In this document: positions 24,529-33,339 of the stretch, in pieces | Layout of the letters: every line of letters begins with the position of its first letter | How positions within the stretch are numbered: position 1 is the first letter of the stretch | DNA from: an uncultured Ellagibacter sp. | GTDB taxonomy: Bacteria > Actinomycetota > Coriobacteriia > Coriobacteriales > Eggerthellaceae | Assembly: GCF_934617235.1 (NCBI RefSeq) | Contig: NZ_CAKTTZ010000013.1 | Span: 1 to 49,231 of the forward strand | Reading direction: 5' to 3' | DNA: 49,231 nt | The notes under the pieces: generated by a model | What the model saw: the letters and a program-made list of their open reading frames with translations, nothing else | What the model was told of the DNA's origin: nothing | The model's database searches: none | Program-made: the position numbers and the translations under genes

Positions 24529-25089
24529 ATGAGCATCGACGACATTAAGGCACAGGCTGAGGAGCGCATGGGCAAAGCCGTTTCGGCGCTGCATGACAAC
24601 TTCTCGTCAGTGCGCACGGGGCGCGCGAACGCGATGGCCCTCGATCGCATCAAGGTGGACTATTACGGGGTTCCCACTCCCGTGAACCAGATGGCCGGCG
24701 TAAAGACGCCCGATGCCCACATGCTCGTCATCGAGCCGTGGGACAAAACGACGCTGAAGGCTATCGAGAAGGCCATTCTCGAGAGCGATCTGGGCGTGAC
24801 GCCCTCCAACGACGGCACGGTCATCCGCCTGCCGTTCCCCGCGCTTACCGAGGAGCGTCGCCGCGAGCTCGTCAAGCAGTGCAAGGCGTATTCCGAGGAA
24901 GCGCGCGTCGCCATCCGCAACATTCGCCGCGATGCAAACTCCTCCGTCGAGAAGTGCATCAAGGAAGACGGCCTGCCCGAGGACGAGCAGCGTCGCGCTG
25001 AGGGTGCCATCCAGAAGATCACCGACAAGTTCATCGCCGAGGTCGACGAATCCTTCAAAAAGAAGGAAGCGGAGGTCATGGAAGTTTAG
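24529..25089 (+). CDS. frr: Ribosome recycling factor
   Basis: A 186-residue tRNA-shaped protein that, with EF-G, splits post-termination ribosomes. Signatures are FSSVRTGRANAMALD, VDYYGVPTPVNQMA, IEPWDK, GVTPSNDGTVIRLPFPALTEERRREL and RRDANSSVEK. Full length. AAAGGAG is 5 bases before the ATG at 24529, favoured over an in-frame ATG at 24514. It is in its usual place after pyrH and is followed closely by uppS. Confidence 0.97.
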   Translation: MSIDDIKAQAEERMGKAVSALHDNFSSVRTGRANAMALDRIKVDYYGVPTPVNQMAGVKTPDAHMLVIEPWDKTTLKAIEKAILESDLGVTPSNDGTVIRLPFPALTEERRRELVKQCKAYSEEARVAIRNIRRDANSSVEKCIKEDGLPEDEQRRAEGAIQKITDKFIAEVDESFKKKEAEVMEV

Positions 25090-25110
25090 TCCCCTTTGAT
25101 TCGAGGTCTT

Positions 25111-25890
25111 TTGAATAAACCGCTAGATATCGTTTTCCCCAACCCGCCTTCGGGGCTCGACCCCGAAGCGCTCGATGCTGCGCGCATTCCCGAGCACATT
25201 GCCGTCATCATGGACGGCAATGGCCGTTGGGCTAAGAAGCGCGCGCTCAATCGTCTGAAGGGCCATAAGGCGGGAATCGAGGCGGTGCGCGAGACTATCC
25301 GCTGCGCAAGCGACATCGGCGTTCGCTATCTGACGATCTATTCGTTCTCTACCGAGAACTGGAAGCGTCCGCAAGAGGAAGTCGTCGGGCTCATGGATCT
25401 GTTCGCGAAGACGATGCTTGCCGAGGTGGACGGCCTCCATGAAGAGCATGTTCGCGTGAAAACGATTGGGGATCTGACCCTTCTGCCCGAAGAGACGCGC
25501 GAGGCGTTCGAAGAGGCGTGGGAGAAGACGAAGAACAACACGGGCATGACCTTGGTCGTTGCCGTAAATTACGGCTCGCGGCAGGAAATCATGCGCGCGG
25601 TCAACCGCTGCGCGGAAGAGTCCGCCGCCCGCGTCGCCGATGGGCTTGCCCCGCAGGAAATCTCTGCTGAGGATTTCGAGCGCGGCCTCTACACGGCGGG
25701 CATGCCCGATCCCGATTTGGTGATCAGGACGAGTGGCGAGGTTCGCCTGTCGAACTTCCTGTTGTGGCAAGTTGCCTATTCGGAGTTCGTTGTGACCGAC
25801 GTGCTCTGGCCCGACTTCGATCGCTATGAGCTTCTGCGCTGCCTGCTTGAATTCCAGGGGCGCGACCGCCGTTTCGGGGCGGTGAAGTAG
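25111..25890 (+). CDS. uppS: Undecaprenyl diphosphate synthase (cis-isoprenyl transferase)
   Basis: A cytoplasmic, membrane-associated prenyltransferase making the C55 carrier lipid for cell-wall synthesis. The catalytic MDGNGRWAKKR (Asp35 from this start), HKAGIEAV, YSFSTENWKRP and RTSGEVRLSNFLLWQ with YSEFVVTDVLWPDF are all intact. The start codon is uncertain: there is no ATG before the first conserved motif, so a TTG is required. TTG 25111 has GAGG four bases upstream, while TTG 25096 has none. The gene lies 21 bases after frr and one base before cdsA, indicating co-translation. Confidence 0.94.
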   Translation: MNKPLDIVFPNPPSGLDPEALDAARIPEHIAVIMDGNGRWAKKRALNRLKGHKAGIEAVRETIRCASDIGVRYLTIYSFSTENWKRPQEEVVGLMDLFAKTMLAEVDGLHEEHVRVKTIGDLTLLPEETREAFEEAWEKTKNNTGMTLVVAVNYGSRQEIMRAVNRCAEESAARVADGLAPQEISAEDFERGLYTAGMPDPDLVIRTSGEVRLSNFLLWQVAYSEFVVTDVLWPDFDRYELLRCLLEFQGRDRRFGAVK

Positions 25891-25891
25891 C

Positions 25892-26884
25892 GTGGCCCGC
25901 AAGGATGCCGACACGCGCGATGCGGCGGAGGAGTGGAAGCGCTCCGCTGAACGCAAGGCGAGCTTGAAGGCGGCGCGAGCAACCGACGCGGACGATGCTA
26001 GCCCGACGCGCTCGACCCGCATTAAGGACTTCGCTTACAAAAAGACGCCGCAAAAGCTGAAAAATGCTACTGACCTGCAGGTTCGTTTTCGCACGGGCGC
26101 GATTTACGTAACCTTGTGCATCGTATGCATCTTGGTGAGCGACATTTCCACGCTCGTGTTCCTGTGCGCGACAGCTGGAATCTGCGCTGGTGAGTTTTAT
26201 TATATGCTGCGCGCAGATGCAAAGCTTCCTAACGAAATGCTCGGCATCATCGCCGCGATGCTCTACCCGGTAAGCGTGTACTTCCTCGGCGTTGTCGGTG
26301 CGCTGTATGTCAGCATCATCTTCTTGCTTTCGCTTATCGTCTGGTATGTGTTTTGGCTCCGAGCCCGCGTGCCCGATGTGGGCGTCAGCTTTTTTGGAGC
26401 GGCGTACACGGGACTTCTTCTTTCGGGCATCGTGGTGGTTCGCACGGCGCTGCCCGATCCGTGGGGTGGGGTGCTCGTCATCGGCATCTTCCTGAGCATC
26501 TGGGCAAACGACTCCTTCGCTTATCTGGTTGGAAGCAAAATCGGCAAACACAAGATGGCTCCGCGCGTTAGCCCGAAGAAAAGCTGGGAAGGCTTTTTCG
26601 CGGGTATCGTCGGATCGATGCTTATCTGGAGCTTGTTCACGTTTATCCCCGGTTTGAATTTGAGCCTTCCCGAAGCGCTCGGATTTGGCTTTGTCTGCGG
26701 TTTGATGGGAGTGCTGGGCGATTTGGCCGAAAGCCGCATTAAACGCAACTCCGGCTTCAAGGACTCCGGCACCATCATGCCTGGCCATGGTGGTTTGCTT
26801 GATCGCTGTGACTCCCTGTTCCTCGTGGCTATATCGTCGGCTATTCTTCTCTCGGTTTCAGGGGCAATTCCCTTCAGCTTTTAG
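25892..26884 (+). CDS. cdsA: Phosphatidate cytidylyltransferase
   Basis: A 330-residue integral membrane enzyme making CDP-diacylglycerol from phosphatidate and CTP. A charged N-terminal extension of about 65 residues precedes some seven to eight membrane segments. The family signature is complete: ESRIKRNSGFKDSG then PGHGGLLDRCDS (Pro297 to about Ser308), with metal-binding aspartates. The start is GTG, one base after the uppS stop, so translation is coupled. CdsA precedes dxr in the conserved isoprenoid/lipid gene string. Confidence 0.95.
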   Translation: MARKDADTRDAAEEWKRSAERKASLKAARATDADDASPTRSTRIKDFAYKKTPQKLKNATDLQVRFRTGAIYVTLCIVCILVSDISTLVFLCATAGICAGEFYYMLRADAKLPNEMLGIIAAMLYPVSVYFLGVVGALYVSIIFLLSLIVWYVFWLRARVPDVGVSFFGAAYTGLLLSGIVVVRTALPDPWGGVLVIGIFLSIWANDSFAYLVGSKIGKHKMAPRVSPKKSWEGFFAGIVGSMLIWSLFTFIPGLNLSLPEALGFGFVCGLMGVLGDLAESRIKRNSGFKDSGTIMPGHGGLLDRCDSLFLVAISSAILLSVSGAIPFSF

Positions 26885-26911
26885 ACGTCGCTTTCTAAGA
26901 AAGGTGATTTC

Positions 26912-28135
26912 ATGAGGCGTATCGTTGTATTGGGGTCGACGGGATCGATCGGCTCGCAGACGCTCGATGTGGTTCGCCAGCATTCCGATAAGCTCGAAAT
27001 TGTGGGCCTTGCCGTGAACTCGCGCGCACGGGAGATGCTTGCTCAGGCGAAAGAGTTCAACGTCGGGCATCTTGCCGTGGGGAGCGATGGCGTTGCTGTG
27101 AGCGATATCGCTTGGGACCTGAAGGCTTTCGCCCAGACTTTTGGGGAAGAGGGCTCGCTCGGTTTCGGGATGGATGCCGTGGTCGGTTTGACGCGCCTGC
27201 CCGAGGCTGACGTGGTGGTGAACGCGCTTGTCGGGGCGGCAGGTCTGCGGGCGAGCTACGAAACGCTTAAGGCCGGGAAGGTTTTGGCGCTTGCAAATAA
27301 GGAAAGCCTCGTCGTTGGTGGCGACTTGATCATGCCGCTCGCAGCCCAGGTCGATGCTGCGCGCAGGGCTTCGGGCGTCGCCCCGGCGGTTGGGCCTGCG
27401 GGCGCCCTCATGCCGATCGATTCGGAGCATGGTGCGATTTACCAGTGCCTCCTCGGCGAAAACGAGCAGGAGGTCGCAAAACTGTGGGTTACCGCATCGG
27501 GCGGGCCGTTCCGCGGTCGCACGCGCGATGATTTGCGGGGTATCACGCCAGCTCAGGCGCTGAAGCACCCGACGTGGCATATGGGTGCGAAGATATCGAT
27601 CGACTCCTCTACACTGATGAACAAGGGTCTCGAGGTAATCGAGGCGCATCACTTGTTCAACATGCCCTACGACAAGATTGAAGTGGTCGTGCAGCCGCAG
27701 AGTGCCATCCATTCCATGGTCGAATACACCGATGGCAGCGTGAAGGCGCATTTGGGGACAACCGATATGCGTATTCCCATCCAGTTTGCGCTCTCGTATC
27801 CCGATCGGTGGGAAGCGCCGGTTGCTCCCCTCGATTTCCGGACGCTGGGATCGCTTGAGTTTGCCGCTCCTGATGAAGACACATTCCGCTGCCTGGCGCT
27901 TGCTCGGCATGCGGGTTCTGTAGGCGGCACCCTTCCCTGCGTGATGAACGCGGCGAACGAAGTTGCCGTTGCGGCTTTTCTTTCCGAGCGGGGAAGTTAT
28001 TTGGGCATCGCGGAATGCGTCGAGGCTGTTATGGCCGAACATGAATCACGGGGCGTGCAGAGGGTGGAGAGCATCGAGCAGCTTCAGGCATTGGACGCGT
28101 GGGCGCGCGCCGAGGCTGAGAAAAACATACGCTAG
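26912..28135 (+). CDS. dxr: 1-deoxy-D-xylulose 5-phosphate reductoisomerase
   Basis: A 407-residue NADPH-dependent enzyme forming 2-C-methyl-D-erythritol 4-phosphate, the committed step of the non-mevalonate isoprenoid pathway. NADPH loop LGSTGSIGSQTLDVV is at 5-19, then ALANKESLVVGG, the metal-binding IDSEHGAIYQCL, ASGGPFR, HPTWHMGAKISIDSSTLMNKG and PQSAIHSMVEY. The C-terminal helical domain contains NAANEVAVAAFL. AAGAAAGG precedes the ATG. In most relatives the rseP gene follows directly; here a surface-protein gene on the other strand intervenes. Confidence 0.97.
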   Translation: MRRIVVLGSTGSIGSQTLDVVRQHSDKLEIVGLAVNSRAREMLAQAKEFNVGHLAVGSDGVAVSDIAWDLKAFAQTFGEEGSLGFGMDAVVGLTRLPEADVVVNALVGAAGLRASYETLKAGKVLALANKESLVVGGDLIMPLAAQVDAARRASGVAPAVGPAGALMPIDSEHGAIYQCLLGENEQEVAKLWVTASGGPFRGRTRDDLRGITPAQALKHPTWHMGAKISIDSSTLMNKGLEVIEAHHLFNMPYDKIEVVVQPQSAIHSMVEYTDGSVKAHLGTTDMRIPIQFALSYPDRWEAPVAPLDFRTLGSLEFAAPDEDTFRCLALARHAGSVGGTLPCVMNAANEVAVAAFLSERGSYLGIAECVEAVMAEHESRGVQRVESIEQLQALDAWARAEAEKNIR

Positions 28136-28155
28136 AGTCTGGTTCCCGTCGTTTT

Positions 28156-28194
28156 CATCGGGGACCGATGGTTCTTCGCCATCGGCCCCCGATG
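28156..28194. terminator. Hairpin between convergent dxr and surface-protein genes
   Basis: A 16-base stem (28156-28171 with 28179-28194) has one A-C mismatch and a 7-base loop. It lies in the 68-base gap between the two stop codons. A U tract is lacking, yet its position and strength suggest a shared terminator. Confidence 0.65.
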
Positions 28195-28203
28195 CGTATA
28201 TCC

Positions 28204-31200
28204 CTAGCGCCTCCTTACTCTCTTTCGGTATGCAAGCGTTCCTACGCCGAGTGCTGCTGCCGATGCCATGAGGAAGGGGAGCATCTTTAATGCGAAGCTC
28301 ATAAGCTCATCGCCGGTCTTCCCGAGGCTTTTCCCCTTTGAGGTGCCGCCGTTTATGCCGTCGGTGGGGCTGTTGTTTTCGGCGACATTCACGATGGCGT
28401 GGGCGATGCGTGCATCTTCAAGGCTTGGAGAGATGAGCGTTGCCCTGTTGGAGAACTTCGTTCCCGCGAGAGCCTCGTCAACGATATCGGCATCGAAGGT
28501 TATCGTTGCAGTGCTTCCTTTTTCCAGCGTTCCGAGGAACACGGAGAAGGTGTTGCCGTCGCTTTCGAGAGCGGCGTCAATAGGCTTCCCGTCAACTGCG
28601 ATTTGAATGCTGTCGAAATCAATGGGGGCGCCGCTGGGCATCTTCATGTCCGAGATCAGCACGTTTTCGACATCGTTGCCGATTGCCGTTGCCTCGATGG
28701 TGAAGGTTGCCCGCTCGCCAATGGCGACGGTTTCCCGGTCGATGCTCTTCACGAGCTCGGCATCGGTTTTCGAAGCTGGGTGTTCGATTGCGATGACGCT
28801 TGCCGAGCTGCGCAAGCTGTCTGGCAGCGTGGGCGAGGCGAGCGTTGCCGTGTTCTCGATCGTTGATCCGACAAGCGCCTCATCTTCGGCGGTCGCCTCG
28901 TATTCGACGGAAATCTTCATCCCCGCATCCACCTTGCCGAGTTTCAAGGCGAACGATTGGGCGTCTTTGCTCTCGAAAACGGGTTCAACCTGCCTGTCGT
29001 CGATTGTCACGATCAGCGTGGCGTAATCGATGGAGATGCCTTCGGGAAGTCCTTCGTCCAAAAGGATCGCATTCTCAAGGTCGGCCTCGCCAACTTCGAT
29101 TGAGATGAGATAAGGGATCGATTCTCCGACAACAACGGATTCCTCCGATGTCGATTTCTCGATGGATGCTGACGGGATTGTCTCGCCGGCAGGTGCGGTG
29201 ACCTCGATGATTGCCTGCGCTGTTCGGTCGCCATCGAGCGTCGACGAGGCGAGCGTCGCGCTGTTGGCGACCTTGCTGCCGACAAGACTTTCATCGGTTA
29301 TTCTTGCTGTGAACGACACTTCTGCGGTGTCGCCCTTCTCGAGAGTGACAAGTGCTATCGAGAACGCATTTCCCTGCCGCTGCACGAGGGGATTGTCGAA
29401 GACCTCGCCGTTCACTTTTGCCTCGAAGCTGTTGAAGTCGACCTCGACACCTTTCGGCAGGCTCTCATCGGAGATGACCACGTCGCGAACGGTTCCGCTA
29501 AGCGCATGGACCCTGATGGTGTAGGTGAAATCCTCGTTTAGCCGAACGGTCTGGGTGCTCGCTGTCTTTTCGAGCGAGGCGTCTGGCTTCGCTTCGATCA
29601 CTTCAACGTCGCATGCGGCGCTCGACCCCGCGGCATCCCTCGCCGCTCCTTGCGCGCGGTTTACGACATGCTCGGATGCGGTGCACATCGTCGCTGCGTA
29701 TTCCACGGTCATCGTTTCCCCGGCGCGAAGGGCGACGCCCGTTTGGAGGGAGAATCCGCGAGCAGGCCCGTTCTCGTCGTTGTTCCAAGTGACATTAAGG
29801 TTGCTAACGGCAGATCCGTCCGGTCCGGTGACGATGATTGACGAAGGGTCGATTTCGGCGAGCTCGCCGTTTTGGAAGGCGTCTTCGATAGCGATGTCGT
29901 GCGCGGTCGTGCCTTCCTGCGTTTGTGTGACGCAAATCGAGTAGTGGGCCGCGTCTCCTGTCTCATAACGTGTCTTGTCGGCTGATTTCGAAACCTGGAG
30001 CTGGGCTTTTTTCACTGTGATTGATTCTTTGTCGCCTGTCTGCGTGTTGGGCTCGTCGGTTGTGGCAGTCGCTGTGTTTTCGATGGTTGACCCCGCGAGG
30101 GAATCGTCGGCGATGGCGACGGTGTAATCGACGAATATGGCCGTATCGCCTTTCTCGTCGAGCGGGTTTTGGCCTTGCTCGGTCTGCTCTCCGAAGCGAT
30201 AGAACGTGCGATCGGACGCGGCGTTTACGAGATTGCGATTCGTCTCAATCGTGAAGGAGGGCTTATCGCGGTCGGTGTGGATGGTGCAGCTATCGGTGAT
30301 GTCGTTGCCCTCGGAATCCCAAACCTTGATGCTATCCTGCTGCAATTCGACTCCTTCCGTTTGCAGGTCGTCCGATATGACCAGGTTGCGACCGAGTGTT
30401 CCCGGCGTGTCGTTGGTCACCTTGATGCGGTAGGCCGCCAAATCGCCCACGCTGTAACTTCCGGGTGAGGCGGTTTTCTCCACTTTCAGCTTCGGCTGGT
30501 TGAGCCAAACAAGGGCGCTGTCCCGTTTGGGGGAAGCGTTGTCCGCGCTCACCGTCGCCGTATTCTCGATTTCCCATCCCGCGATGGGGGTCTGCGGATA
30601 GCAGGTATACGTAATGGTGACGGGGACGCCTGCAGGGAGATGGCTGATGAGCGTTTTGAACCCCGTGCCCGCCGATTCGGTTGCGCAGGTGACCTCGCGT
30701 TGCTCGGTTTGCCCCTGGGCATCGTCTGCTGTCCCAGTTGGATACGCGATGCGATCGGGCACGCCGGTGATGTCGACCATCGGGTCGCCTTCGCTCGTCC
30801 GCTTAATCTTGAGCCCTTCGGGAAGGCTCTCATCGCTTACGATGACGTTGTTCGCGATAGTTCCTTCTTCTGTGTTCTTGACGACGATCGCGTAGGTTAT
30901 CGCCCCGGAATCCTGGTCGGGCGCGCCCATAGAGTGCTCGTATCGGTCTGCGGTCTTCTCGATGGCCAAGCTCGCCGTATTCTCCCAAATCTCGGCGGAA
31001 CCGGTAGCGTCCGCGCAGTTGTTCGCGCTGGCCGTAGCGATATTCGTCTGCTTGGTGCCGTTGCCCGACGAGGCCGCTATGGCGTCGAAGGCGACATTGA
31101 GCCTGTCTCCGTAATTGAGCTTGTCGAGCGAATAGCTCCAGTGGTTGCCCTCAACGCTCGGTGCGGGAATACCCTCAATTCCCGAAGCTCGAAGCGTTTC

Positions 31201-32844
31201 GGGTATAAGCTTGAGCCCTTCGGGGAGGTCATCGGAAAGTGCGACCTCGCGGCATTGGGCGTTTTTCTCGCTTTGGGTGAGCGAAACGCTGAAGTGGACC
31301 ACATCGCCCACCTCATATTCGTAGGCGTCTGCGCTTTTCTCTACCTGGAGCTTTGGCGGGACCAGAGACGTCTCAACGTCGTTGCTCGGGTAGGTACCTT
31401 CATTGTTCACGTGGGCGTATGCGCTATTCGAAACCGCAAGCGATCCGTCGGCGGGGTATTCGGTGAGCACCGCCTTGAAGACGAAGCGATACGTTTCGCC
31501 CTGCATGCGCATGGAGTCTTTCAGGTAGCTTTGCGAGAACTTGAACTTCACGGTGTTGCCAGGGTTGCCTCCATCGTCAGGTCCCTCATAAACGACCTCG
31601 CCCGCGTTTTCGATGAGATTCCCTTCCTCATCCGCAAGATATCCGCTGCCCTCGACGTAGTGCATCTCGTGGGGAAGTGCATCGACGATTTCGAAATCGG
31701 TGTACGAATAGCCATTTCGGCAGGTCACGCCGCGCTCGTGCACGGGGGCGCTGACGGTGTAGGTCACCGCGTCGCCAAGCGAGACCCCATCGGTCTCATC
31801 AGCGGTCTTTGTCACTTCGAGCTTGCCCTCTTCGGTGATGTCGTTGCTCGGGTTTGGCACGGTGAGAAACTCGTTCGTCATGGCGAAAAACGACTGGGCA
31901 GTCGAATGGCTTCCCGTCCAAGTCGACGTGAACGAAAGCTCGATAGGAACTCCCTTGTTCGACTCGGTCGTGTCGAAATAGGCTCCCACCAGGCCAAGCT
32001 TGTAGAGGGGGTCGCTCGGGTCGGTGCTGATGGCGCCGTGCTCGTCCCCGACGCCGCCGCACGCGTAGTCGGGCGACGAGACAATGCTTTGCTCTTGGTC
32101 GATGGAAAGGAAGTCGTTGTTGGCGACGACCTGCGCGAGCGAGACGGCGCCTCCGAAGCCGAATTTCTGTCCGACATCCAAATCGATGCAGGTCATATGG
32201 CCTTTTATCTCGTAGGGATCGTCGGTTCCCGCATGGAAGAACGCAACGCTTACCTTAAGGTCGGTCAAGCCCACGGTATAGAAATTCAGGTTTTCGATGA
32301 GCGAGCCTGTGCGTTGATAGTCGCAGTTCACGAACACGCCAGGCTGGAAGGTGTCGTAATCGGCACCTTCTTCGTATTCGCCCCAGCCTGACTCGCCGTT
32401 CGACATGACGGGCTCGACGTAATTCCAGTCGGAAAGCGTGACGACGGCGTCGACCTTGTCGTTTTGGTAGCTTGCGCCGGTGTAGCGGAGCGCGAAGCTG
32501 CCTTTAGGTGTCGCGCTGTCGATGCGCGCAGCAAACCCTGAGTCGTCAGGCGAGGCTAGCTCGTCGTAGTCCCGCGGGTAGAATTGCTTGATATTCGCTT
32601 CGTTTGTGAAGCCGCGCACAATCTCGACGTCGGTAAACCCGATGCCCCAGTTGTACCCCTCTGGCGTGAAGGACTCCTCTGGGATGTATTCGATAGGGAC
32701 CTTGCTTGCCGCCTGCGCGATCTTGGGTGCGCAAAGCGCGGTTGCCGGGGCAAGTCCTACGATGAGGACGATTGCCAGGATGATGCGAATAGCCTTTTGC
32801 TTTGTGTGGCTGGGTGGCGAGGGAAGCGCTCTTGAGCTAGCCAT
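28204..32844 (-). CDS. Sortase-anchored surface protein with eight DUF11/isopeptide-like repeats
   Basis: A 1546-residue exported adhesin-like protein. An N-terminal signal peptide (hydrophobic IILAIVLIVGLAPATALC, then AQAA) leads to a unique head domain (about 45-335). Eight repeats of 130-160 residues follow, each opening with a LxVxKTAD-like strand and containing VISDxLPEG: start points are near 338, 495, 625, 785, 947, 1088, 1225 and 1360. The C-terminus has a sorting signal, SLGKTGDE, then a membrane span and the basic tail YRKRVRRR. A sortase would couple it to the cell wall; the binding partner is unknown. GAGGAGG lies 5 bases before the chosen ATG. Most likely a stalk with a host- or community-binding tip. 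It is transcribed opposite to its neighbours in a conserved operon. Confidence 0.9.
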   Translation of the reverse strand: MASSRALPSPPSHTKQKAIRIILAIVLIVGLAPATALCAPKIAQAASKVPIEYIPEESFTPEGYNWGIGFTDVEIVRGFTNEANIKQFYPRDYDELASPDDSGFAARIDSATPKGSFALRYTGASYQNDKVDAVVTLSDWNYVEPVMSNGESGWGEYEEGADYDTFQPGVFVNCDYQRTGSLIENLNFYTVGLTDLKVSVAFFHAGTDDPYEIKGHMTCIDLDVGQKFGFGGAVSLAQVVANNDFLSIDQEQSIVSSPDYACGGVGDEHGAISTDPSDPLYKLGLVGAYFDTTESNKGVPIELSFTSTWTGSHSTAQSFFAMTNEFLTVPNPSNDITEEGKLEVTKTADETDGVSLGDAVTYTVSAPVHERGVTCRNGYSYTDFEIVDALPHEMHYVEGSGYLADEEGNLIENAGEVVYEGPDDGGNPGNTVKFKFSQSYLKDSMRMQGETYRFVFKAVLTEYPADGSLAVSNSAYAHVNNEGTYPSNDVETSLVPPKLQVEKSADAYEYEVGDVVHFSVSLTQSEKNAQCREVALSDDLPEGLKLIPETLRASGIEGIPAPSVEGNHWSYSLDKLNYGDRLNVAFDAIAASSGNGTKQTNIATASANNCADATGSAEIWENTASLAIEKTADRYEHSMGAPDQDSGAITYAIVVKNTEEGTIANNVIVSDESLPEGLKIKRTSEGDPMVDITGVPDRIAYPTGTADDAQGQTEQREVTCATESAGTGFKTLISHLPAGVPVTITYTCYPQTPIAGWEIENTATVSADNASPKRDSALVWLNQPKLKVEKTASPGSYSVGDLAAYRIKVTNDTPGTLGRNLVISDDLQTEGVELQQDSIKVWDSEGNDITDSCTIHTDRDKPSFTIETNRNLVNAASDRTFYRFGEQTEQGQNPLDEKGDTAIFVDYTVAIADDSLAGSTIENTATATTDEPNTQTGDKESITVKKAQLQVSKSADKTRYETGDAAHYSICVTQTQEGTTAHDIAIEDAFQNGELAEIDPSSIIVTGPDGSAVSNLNVTWNNDENGPARGFSLQTGVALRAGETMTVEYAATMCTASEHVVNRAQGAARDAAGSSAACDVEVIEAKPDASLEKTASTQTVRLNEDFTYTIRVHALSGTVRDVVISDESLPKGVEVDFNSFEAKVNGEVFDNPLVQRQGNAFSIALVTLEKGDTAEVSFTARITDESLVGSKVANSATLASSTLDGDRTAQAIIEVTAPAGETIPSASIEKSTSEESVVVGESIPYLISIEVGEADLENAILLDEGLPEGISIDYATLIVTIDDRQVEPVFESKDAQSFALKLGKVDAGMKISVEYEATAEDEALVGSTIENTATLASPTLPDSLRSSASVIAIEHPASKTDAELVKSIDRETVAIGERATFTIEATAIGNDVENVLISDMKMPSGAPIDFDSIQIAVDGKPIDAALESDGNTFSVFLGTLEKGSTATITFDADIVDEALAGTKFSNRATLISPSLEDARIAHAIVNVAENNSPTDGINGGTSKGKSLGKTGDELMSFALKMLPFLMASAAALGVGTLAYRKRVRRR

Positions 32845-32887
32845 AAGAGCCTCCTCGCACATCGAGTTCAAAGAATGGGCTGTTCAT
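32837..32887 (-). CDS. Possible 16-codon leader peptide overlapping the surface-protein start
   Basis: On the minus strand an ATG preceded by AAAGGAG (32892-32898, 4-base gap) opens a frame encoding MNSPFFELDVRGGSYG. Its TAG stop overlaps the start of the surface-protein gene as ATGGCTAG. The peptide has no recognisable motif and resembles a translationally coupled leader. It may be chance, but the strong ribosome-binding site and the tight overlap are unusual. Confidence 0.35.
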   Translation of the reverse strand: MNSPFFELDVRGGSYG

Positions 32888-33339
32888 AATGCTCCTTTCT
32901 CGCGAAGTGCGCTCAGTGCGCCGGGGAGATTGAGCATAGCGTCGCGTTCTGGCAGGCAGATTGCGCGAACCTTGTCGTTTTGCCACGCGTTATCTGCACG
33001 CAGGAAGCCGCAAATACCTTAAGGACGCTCAAAGATTAGGCGCCAAATGCCTCGGGGTGCCCAAAGATTAGGCGGCGATTCTGCATCCATTCGAATTTCT
33101 TGGGCAGGATTTCGGCGCGCATTCCCGAAACTCTGTCGAAAACCTGGCAGAAACTCGGCAACGGTTCGGCAACAAAAGCCGTGCATGGGTGTAGGTTTTC
33201 TGCGCTGGGCGCCTCGCGCGTCGCGGCTTTCCTATAATGAGCGCTGAACGTGTTAATTGGCGACTCGCCTTTTCACCCTTTCTGGATGCGAGAAGCTTGT
33301 TGTTCCCTACCCCTTCAAGCCTTCCGAGGAGCCGCTTGC
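32845..33339. promoter_or_regulatory. Divergent control region of the surface-protein gene and rseP
   Basis: The region holds the leader ORF, a direct repeat CAAAGATTAGGCG at 33030-33042 and 33062-33074 (32-base period), and TATAAT at 33233-33238 directed toward rseP about 100 bases upstream of its start. A weak TATGCT (32933-32938, minus) could serve the surface-protein gene. No other gene is seen. Confidence 0.45.

Noticed and set aside
30640..32391. 583-codon plus-strand frame inside the surface-protein gene
   Set aside because: It is antisense to the repeat region, and the minus-strand frame has a signal peptide, repeats and sorting signal.
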